64,000 nucleotides of DNA. Origin: Sphaerolaimus hirsutus. Lineage: Eukaryota; Nematoda; Chromadorea; Monhysterida; Sphaerolaimidae. The notes under the pieces are model-generated. The model saw only the letters and a list, made by a program, of their open reading frames with translations, searched no databases and had not been told where the DNA came from. The stretch is taken from assembly GCA_964036195.1 (NCBI GenBank), contig OZ038458.1, positions 13,095,832-13,159,831 on the forward strand, read 5' to 3'. The position numbers and the translations under genes are program-made. Positions 56,267 to 64,000 of the stretch are shown here, one piece after another (the first letter of the stretch is position 1; every line of letters begins with the position of its first letter).

Positions 56267-57198
56267 CAGTTGTTAAAATGTACGTACATTTACTCGAAAA
56301 ATACGCGTACACGAGTAGTAGGTAGATACATTTACATATACTTTAATGTAACATAAAGTAATGTACCGTATTACCTCGAAATACCCCCATGGGGGTTTAT
56401 TATTTCGCCAGCAAAATTTGAGGGGGGGTTAATTCGAGGGGGGGTTTATTCGAGGGGGGGGTTTATTATTTCGTCAGAAATTTTCGTAAGGATCGTAGTA
56501 AATAGTAGGCATTTGCATACCAAAAACAGGTAATAAATGTGTCCAAACAGGATATATTTGGACATAAAAACGCAGATAGCTACACAAACTAGTCTATGTG
56601 TAGCTGCAATGCAAATTAACAGTAAAATACATCATGTACATTGCATACATGACGTATTTTTATGTACATGACGTACATCATTCCAAAGGGGGGGGGGTAA
56701 TTCGAGGGGGGGGGGTTTATTATTTCCCCAGCCCATTTTGAGGGGGGGTTAATTCGAGGGGGGGGTTAATTCAAGGGGGGGGATAATTCGAGGTAATACG
56801 GTAGTCATTTTTACGCGTACATTTTAAAAGTACACGCGTACAGAGAAAATGCATTTTTGTTGCTAAAATCACTATTTTCCGTTGCAAAAATAAGAAAATT
56901 TTGAAGAAATCATACAATTTTTCTACAAAAAAACTAAAAAATCACTCAAAAACGACATCCATTTTGTTTTCCAGTGTAAAGTTCACTCTTACATGTAAAA
57001 AGTAGTAGCTTTTACGTTTTCCGAGGGAAAAGTACTCGCTTTTACATGTTTTCCCGGGAAAAAAGTGTTTCACTCACATTTACGCATGAATACAAGTAAA
57101 AAAAGTATTTAACATTTTCTATACTTTTTGGTGAGTAAAAAATAAATACTTGCATTTACATATACTTTTAAAAAAAGTTCAGTAATTCTAACAACTCT
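56267..57198. mobile_element. GTTGTTAAAA element carrying a nested CCGTAT element
   Basis: The outer ends CAGTTGTTAAAATGTACG and GTAATTCTAACAACTCTG match the copies at 2033 and 4727. The intact 440-nt CCGTATTACCTCGAA element 56364-56803 interrupts it. The words tacatttact and tacgttttc fill the remaining arms. Confidence 0.7.
56364..56803. mobile_element. Intact 440-nt CCGTATTACCTCGAA-type element
   Basis: The ends are TACCGTATTACCTCGAAATAC and TAATTCGAGGTAATACGGTA. Its centre includes ccaaacaggatatatttggac, gatagctacacaaactagtc and catgtacattgcatacatg. It is the reference for the broken copy at 9474-11628. Confidence 0.85.
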
Positions 57199-59900
57199 GG
57201 TCAACACAATCGTCGTAATATCGACCGGGTTATTTCAAAAAGTAAACAGAGCATACATAGTAGATACTACATAAATTCGCAAAATTTGTACGGGTGAAAT
57301 GTATCAAAATACTGCACGCGACACCCTCCTCAATCAGAATAAAATCAGTTCGATATTTTCAGCCAAAATATTGGGATCTAACTTACATTAATACACGACT
57401 AAGTGGATATAACAAATAGCATCCGCCAATGGCGGTAATAATACGGCACTAGGCGATGCAACGCAGAGCGCAGAGCACACATGTGGACATTGGCTGGCCG
57501 CGGCTGTCAACAAATCCGCTGCGCAGGTACAGCGGCACGGCGCACAGGTGTATGTACCACCGTATACTGAGGAATGTGGGCGCCATAGAGAATGGTGTAG
57601 GTTTGTTTGCTCAGTGTGCATGCATCGAGCTGGGCAGGTAAAGCTATGAACACCGTTTTGAGGCTAAAATGTGAACTCAAAAATTTATTCTTAGCGTTTT
57701 TCGCAGCTAACCGCAGCGGTGTTGCAATGCTTGTCGAATGAAATTGGTATCACGCAGGGTTCTGTTTCGAATTGATTATACCTGCTTACCGCAATAAGCG
57801 GAAAATCGTCAATCGATTGCGAAATCGTAGCGGCTGCAGTGCAATGCCGCAATTTTACCTGAGCTTTATTATTGGCGTGCTGCCTGCGATTCGGGCCAAA
57901 GCAAATAGCAAATATTTCACCAAGGCCGAGCGGCCCACGTTGAAAATTTAGAATATATTGGATCGAAAGGCTGTTTGAAAATTGAATGAGTGTGTGCGGT
58001 TTATTCCGTGAATGCGACACAAGCTACCACCCGCATATAGGGAATTGTGCCGAAACAGAGACCTGGCAGGTGCAACAAGTGATCGCATAAAAAAGGTGCG
58101 AAGCGCCAAAGAGAGCACCGAGCAAAAAGTGCATTAAAGCTATCTAATCAGCCAACATATATTCATTACTATACATTCTGCATTTTTTCCACGAGAATTC
58201 TGATATCATTTGAAAACGGCCACTCCTATGGCGTTGCCCTCCTGGGCAGTTGCAAATCACATCAAAACGAAATAAAAAATACATGATAAAGGGCCATTGT
58301 ATGATATTGAGGGCGCCAGAGACCATCCAAGCTTAATTTAAGTAAAATTTGAAGCGCTGCTAAAGAAAAACAGCGTCAAATAGACCGCATCCATGCACTG
58401 ATTCATGCAAACATTGAGCCCACTGCACACGCTCAATGCACACACAGACAAAAACAGGGGCGAGCAAGGGTACACGTGCAGGTAAATTCGGCGGTCGGGG
58501 CCGTGGCCAAGGTCGTCCGAGTGAATGATGCACGCACCGGTGTTTTGTACATTTGTGCAGTTGGTTGCACGGCAAATGGATCAATATTCTACACTAAATA
58601 GAATGCCGAGATAGATTCTGAACTGTGATTGTTAATATGGCGACACTTCTCACGTCTAGGACTAAACATAAGAGTTTTATAAAATTGATGACTATTGACA
58701 ACTGATGTGAATTTAACGCTGCAGCGGTAACACAAAACGCAGCTCTGTGGATTTGGATTTGCGAATTTTTACTTTGTTACGCTGAAACGGTGTAGCAAAC
58801 GGCAGAATCACGTAGATCGATGTAAATATTTATATCGTAAACGTGTACATAAATAAATGTCAACGAGATAAAATAGGTAACTTTATTAGAACCCATGTCA
58901 ATAATGAAACTTAACGATTCAAATCAATCATCAACGAAAAGCAAAAAAGTTATTGTGGAAAGGTCTCTAACAGCCTGTAATGTAATCAGACATTCAACTG
59001 CACATATAAGGCTCGAACTCAATTCGAATTGTGACCCAAGGTGAAAAATGGGAGCCAAAGAATCGAAATGACCGAAAAAAATATATGGCCGTGACTTGTT
59101 ACTGTGATTGACTGAACTCAAATTTTGGTCAGGGTGATTTGATGAATAGTGTCTGAAAATATACCTACATTTTTTCATACTAATTATTTTGCATGCAAGC
59201 ACACTGCACTCAAGCTTCGGTAGACTTATAAAAATTAATGATTGGTTCAGCTGATGTATTTACCGTATTTCTTCGATTATATTGACTGCCAATGTATTGA
59301 TGTATCACAAGCTATTTTCGGGCAATGTAAATGAGCACGGCAAAGTGACTTAACCGTATATTTCTCATTCCCGCACTTGTAGTTCCGCATGCAAAAACGT
59401 TTGAATTCGGAATGCAAAATTTCAGTGTCTAGTTTTTTTTTGCGATGGGCCTGACTTCTTCCAAAAATTACAATCTTTGAGAATACCAGTTTCGCGCCCG
59501 CGCTACGAAACGCGTTCGGAACACAACTCATAATTTCTGTGTGCATAGCACCCATTGGGTGGTGTGAACTGTTGCATTTGAATGTTTGACAAATAAATTT
59601 TGAGAACTGGATAGATTTAGCTGTCGAAAACTTACACTTGAATTTTATGAAGCAGCAGAAAATGAACTTTTTGCAGGTGGTGTCTACGGTCATTATGATG
59701 CCTACAAGACACATTTTTATCGGTAAAAAACACTAGGTGCGGTGCACGCACTGTGGCATGAAATTTTGAAATCAAGCAGCGACGTAAAAGTTTATTTACA
59801 GGATCTGGTCTGAGAACTGCGCAGTGCCACTCACGGGTTTTGTCGCACGGTTTTTTTGGTGCCATGCTTTTAGACCTGTGCACATGGAGTGTGGTCATTA
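57199..59900. other. Long stretch without a supported gene
   Basis: About 2.7 kb. Moderately long minus-strand frames at 57691-58020 and 59277-59714 have no signal peptide, splice context or recognisable motif. I would not annotate them. Confidence 0.35.
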
Positions 59901-61438
59901 TGACATGTTGTGTACTTTAACATGTTGTGGAATATAACATGCCATCATGGGAATATTACATGTTGTGGAAAGTGACATGCCAAAAGTTGAAAGTAACATG
60001 TCAAGCGTGAAAGTAACATGCCACAGCCCAAAGGTGAATGTAACATGCAAAGCGTGAAAGTAACATGTCATGCACATGCGGTCACAAGTTGTAACTCATG
60101 CATGTGAAAAAGTTATCAGTGATTGATCATTATCATCATGTTTGTCAAGGTGTGAATTCTATGCATGTTCACGCACGCAAATCAAACCCACACCATGTCA
60201 ATAAATAGACCACAAATTGTTAATTGATACAATCTGTTGTTTTTTAGTTTGGCAAATGGTTTTTAGCTTTATCCTTGTGACGCTGTTAAAATGATAAGGA
60301 TTATAGCTTGTTAATATTATTCATCAATATAAAAATATATCTTTCTCTAGACAGCACAGCACACACAAGTTAGTAAATATATTAGTACACATGACTAAGA
60401 ATATAAGAAAAATAGCAACAAACATTCACAATACATTCAATGTAAACTTCAAAGCAAAATATGCAAGTAACAAGTAAATTTTAACAAAAAAGCAAGCTGT
60501 GCAAAAAATTTCCATCATAACAAAAAATACTTCGTATTTTCCAAAATGACATTTCACGAAATTTTTGATTTTAGAATTTTTCTAGAAAAAATTGGATGTT
60601 TTTCTAGGAGTTAAATAAAAAGTCTGAAAGCAAAATAAAATTTTGAAATTAGCCATCGTAAATGCTACCAGAACTCACTAATTACCGTATTTGCTTGAAT
60701 AAATCCCCTTGATAAATTCCTCCCCTTGAATAATTCCCTGTCAAATATGACATGATAAAAATAATTCCCATGCAGAAACATTTCTAGCGAATTCAGTAAA
60801 ATAAAACCAAATAAATTCGACCAATGTTAGGCACATTTTGTGGCTGCTGCAGTGCTTGCAATTGCTGCAAAGCGGCAGCCAACTGCGCCTGAAGAAATTG
60901 ATTTAGTACTTGCACATCAAAAACGTGTGCCATAGGTCCAGCCAGCGGTACCAATACCTGCCCAGCGTCACTTATGACAAAAAAATCAATGTCAAAAACT
61001 ACAATATTTGTCCAAACTCACTGTACCGCTATCAGCCATGACTTCCAAGTTAACCCATTCGACAAAAAAACGACAACAGATTGTATCAGATGATTAAAAA
61101 ACAACAGGTTGTATCGATTAACAATTTGGCCTATTTATCGACATGGTGTGGGTTTGATTTGCGCGCGTGAACGTGCATAGAATTCACACCTTGACAAACA
61201 TGATGATAATGATCAATCACTGATAACTTTTTCACACACATGAGTTACAACTTGCGACCGCATGTGCATGACATGTTACTTTCACGCTTTGCATGTTACA
61301 TTCACCTTTGGGCTGTGGCATGTTACTTTCACGCTTGACATGTTACTTTCACCTTTTGGCATGTCACTTTCCACAACATGTAATATTCCCATGATGGCAT
61401 GTTATATTCCACAACATGTTAAAGTACACAACATGTCA
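59901..61438. mobile_element. Element with about 350-bp terminal inverted repeats
   Basis: The left arm starts TGACATGTTGTGTACTTTAAC, and the right arm ends with its complement, GTTAAAGTACACAACATGTCA. Along both arms match gtggaaagtgacatgccaaaag, ttgatcattatcatcatg and tgtgaattctatgc-type tracts, up to about 60250 and from about 61080. Within the arms the word agtaacatgccacagcc/aagcgtgaa repeats. The 830-bp centre is AT-rich with a CCGTAT-family fragment at about 60682-60780 and no transposase frame. Confidence 0.8.
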
Positions 61439-62715
61439 AAGTGGATTGACCCGTGCACATGCACCATGATTAATAAGACTGAATTGAAATACCTAAAAGA
61501 GATTCTAAAATGGGAGTGGTGAAAATCCAGACGATTTTGGACAAAAATTTACGCATTAAGATGTAAATATTCACATCCGCAGGTGCTTGCGCTTGGTCAC
61601 ACGTTTTTTTCAATAGGTATTCAGGTCCTCAATATATATTTTACAAAATTGGGCGGTGTTTGAGGTACCGAGTCAAATTTAATATCCGGCGTCAGTGGCG
61701 AGTGCCGTTTTCGTAGTACATAGAAAACCTCATCAGTAGCACTGAGCAGACGCAATCCAAAAATTCTGACAAAAAACAGCCAGTTTACATTCAAAGTGTT
61801 TGTAGACGTTAATAGAGCTACAGCGGAGACGTACGATCACAATGACAGATTTGTTTAGCACCTCTTTCCCGGCGTCGCAGCTCCAATGCCGCAAGCATGG
61901 CGCCAAATTAAACTCATATAAATATTTAAAACACTATTTTAGCTTAAGATCACGCATATAGCAGTGGAACTGAACTGAACCGTCATTTTCTATGATCATA
62001 AAAACACTCGGTAAGCTTGCAAAATTATGGACATAAAATGGGGGACTGCATTTTTTGCCAATTTCACCGGGTGTTGAGCGCGATTTTTGGCGCCATGAGT
62101 GTAACAATAAAAAGTAAACAACATTCCAAAAGACAGTAGTGGAGGATGTGTGCATTGTCGGTTGCTTTCCAACAAAAGCTACATCCCAAATTAAACTTGG
62201 GCACTGGAACTGGAGGCTTGTTCTTATGCTGCAAATACGATATGCTATCGTTACCGTGTAAATTATTGTTGCAGATATCATCCCACACGTTTATGGCCAA
62301 TATTAAACATTTGTGACAGTGAGCAATAGGGCTACAGTTGCAAATCTTGATAAATATAATTTAATATGACTGCGACTCAAAGAATAACCTTCTTCAAAAT
62401 TTATGAACACGATGGGTTGCTAATTGATAACCCGTGGAAGCATGTTTCTGAGGATAAACACAGAATAAGCAAAAGAAATTTGCTGTGCGACAAAAGTATT
62501 TAACACGCGCGACAGAGAACGAAGTAAAGCCCATTAAACGACTGCAAAATATTCAAATGCTCCTTCAACCCATAAAGTATTTATAAATATGCAAATGTGA
62601 GTGGAGATTAAAGACAAAAAAGCAGCGATGTTCGGATTTGAAACGGGAAAATTCTACACCATAACTCAGGGACTAGAGGCCAGACTGAATAACGACTGCA
62701 TCAAGATGTCACTTC
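61439..62715. other. No gene seen
   Basis: AT-rich; chance frames on both strands only. It may include the 3' untranslated region of the minus-strand exon that ends at 62716. Confidence 0.35.
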
Positions 62716-63085
62716 TCATATCCTGTTCAAATTGGCTTGCTGGGGCACCCTCTTTTTCAGATTGAACAATGTCATTTTGGTCGGCTTACGCACCTCCCCA
62801 TTTGGCTTGGGCTCATTCGGCTGCGGCGCAGTGCACAACGATGTTTTTGGCGTTTCCCAAAGGGCACTGGCGTCAGCGCCATTCAAATTGGCGCCTGGCG
62901 TTGGCGCCAGCGATGACACGCCATACGGTGAAGCCGCAGTAGTTGTGAAATCAACCGCGTTGGCGCTGGCGCGCAGATGCTGTTTTGTTGGTGATATCCG
63001 TCTGCCCAGTTTGGAAACCAGTGATAGCCTGTCTTTTTCTTCTTGGCTGACCGTTTTCAAAATTCGTCCCTGGATTGTATTGGCC
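62716..63085 (-). CDS. Last exon of an unrecognised basic, Ala/Pro-rich protein
   Basis: A 370-nt minus-strand exon follows a good acceptor (ATTTCTCTCGCAG, ends 63086) and runs to a stop, encoding about 123 residues. It starts ANTIQGRILKTVSQEEKDRL and includes SLVSKLGRRISPTKQHL. A Ser/Thr/Ala/Pro-rich middle follows, then NEPKPNGEVRKPTK and a basic end, NLKKRVPQQANLNRI. Composition suggests a disordered cytosolic or nuclear tail. No domain is recognised. The middle contains ggcgcc-like words (GCGCCAGGCGCCAA), so a short MITE-derived piece may have entered the coding sequence. Upstream exons should lie between here and the right edge or beyond. Confidence 0.4.
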
Positions 63086-63189
63086 CTGCGAGAGAAATCA
63101 CTAGGTGGGTAAAGTCCGCAACTTGGTGATATTGAGATGAGCAATTAGGCACTATTGGTGACCGTGTTTAGATTGATACAGCCGATGGC

Positions 63190-63380
63190 GATGCGCACAC
63201 TAGTTTACTGCCAGATTTTGGTAAACTTGTAGATCGGTTTTGAACGCATTTGAGTTTACCAGAATGAGGTGTCTGTCAACTGCAGTTGATGGGGATGAAG
63301 GATAACTCATTCCAGCAAACTGAAATGCGTTCAAAGACGATTTATGAGTTTGTCAAAATCTGGCAGTAAACTCAATCAAT
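63190..63380. mobile_element. Fold-back element, TTTACTGCCAGATTTTGG ends
   Basis: The left end TAGTTTACTGCCAGATTTTGG is mirrored by CAAAATCTGGCAGTAAACTC. Inside, tttgaacgcatttgagtttacc and tcaactgcagttga form further inverted pairs. Related copies are at about 49275-49440 and 54945-55815. Confidence 0.7.
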
Positions 63381-63923
63381 GTCGTATGTTTTGTGTCAAT
63401 CTGAACACCATCATCCATAACACCACCAGCAAAGTGACACGGATTGGTTTAAACTACAGTCACTCGTTCTCAACGATATTTTTCTAGATTTTAGTTTGGA
63501 CTAGACTGTAAGTTATTTACCAGGTCACAACATCAAGCTAAGGATTACACACGAAGCGGGAAAAGCGGAGATAGGATTTATCACGAAATTAGCACGTTGC
63601 ATAATGCATACAGTGCTGTTCAACTACCACCCAACTGTGGGGGTTTGAGGGGTAGTAGGGGTAGAAAAGCTTTTCTGCAGGGTTTTGAGAATAGTATTTA
63701 ATCGTTAAGTCTGGAAAAAATCAAACTTGAAACTTGAAAGGTCAAATGTCACTTTCAGTTGGACCGTTTACAATTGAAATTAATAAGTTATGAATTAAAA
63801 TAATTCTTATACGGTTTAGAAAAGCCCCAAGTCATGCATATATTTATGTAAAAGATGTATCGCGGTAAAGCAAAACGCGCCAAGAGCTTTCAGCAAAGTG
63901 TAATCAGTAGCTTACACGACTAC

Positions 63924-64000
63924 TAGGGTTCAAACGGGACCGTAGTCCCTCAGTCTCGGGTACGGGGAAAAAATAAGCGATTTTGGTCCCGGTGCCGACT
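63924..64000. mobile_element. Left end of a TAGGGTTCAAACGGG hAT-like element, cut by the window
   Basis: It begins TAGGGTTCAAACGGGACCG and continues with gtctcgggtacgggg-type words, a variant of the gatcccgatcccg arms at 39569 and 40916. The right end is outside the window. Confidence 0.7.

Overview
The window reads as nuclear DNA of an animal, most likely an ecdysozoan and probably a nematode. The genes are split by short GT-AG introns. Three tandem genes carry a cysteine pattern like the nematode ground-like domain. Intergenic DNA is dominated by short inverted-repeat transposons. The nematode call is inference; clade and species cannot be read from the window. I see no rRNA, tRNA or CRISPR array, although tRNAs were not searched exhaustively.

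Layout. 0-1.3 kb: partial minus-strand gene for a small secreted or type I membrane protein. 2-14.5 kb: almost only transposable elements, including one element broken into four pieces by three later insertions. 14.75-15.4 kb: a three-exon precursor ending in an allatostatin-C/somatostatin-like cysteine loop. 15.4-19.6 kb: repeats. 19.67-20.94 kb: a proline-rich four-helix membrane protein with an intron that is exactly one inverted-repeat element. 21-26 kb: repeats and unannotated DNA. 26.06-32.72 kb (minus): a complete 13-exon AP180/PICALM (UNC-11 type) clathrin adaptor. 34.14-41.62 kb (plus): cytochrome c1 in six exons, with a 5.4-kb intron filled by nested elements; its 5' end faces that of AP180 across about 1.4 kb. 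42.9-49.0 kb: three tandem plus-strand secreted ground-like-type proteins. 50.6-53.5 kb (minus): a five-exon four-helix membrane protein. 53.5-64 kb: repeats and one unrecognised minus-strand exon.

The most interesting signal is a family of inverted-repeat elements with termini like GTGCCAGTTCC. Most copies are flanked by C-A-G or C-T-G. They often lie inside introns. One copy (19885-20105 plus its duplicated CAG) coincides base for base with an intron whose removal restores the frame, so it behaves as an introner-like element. A second copy sits exactly on the 5' splice site of a ground-like gene. Separately, many elements with TAGGGTT, TAGTGATG or CAGGG termini carry clean 8-bp target duplications (hAT-like). 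Their interiors are iterations of one short word per family. They account for much of the length of the larger AP180 and cytochrome c1 introns.

Exon models come from splice sites, phase and family resemblance read by eye. No alignment, RNA data or database search was available.
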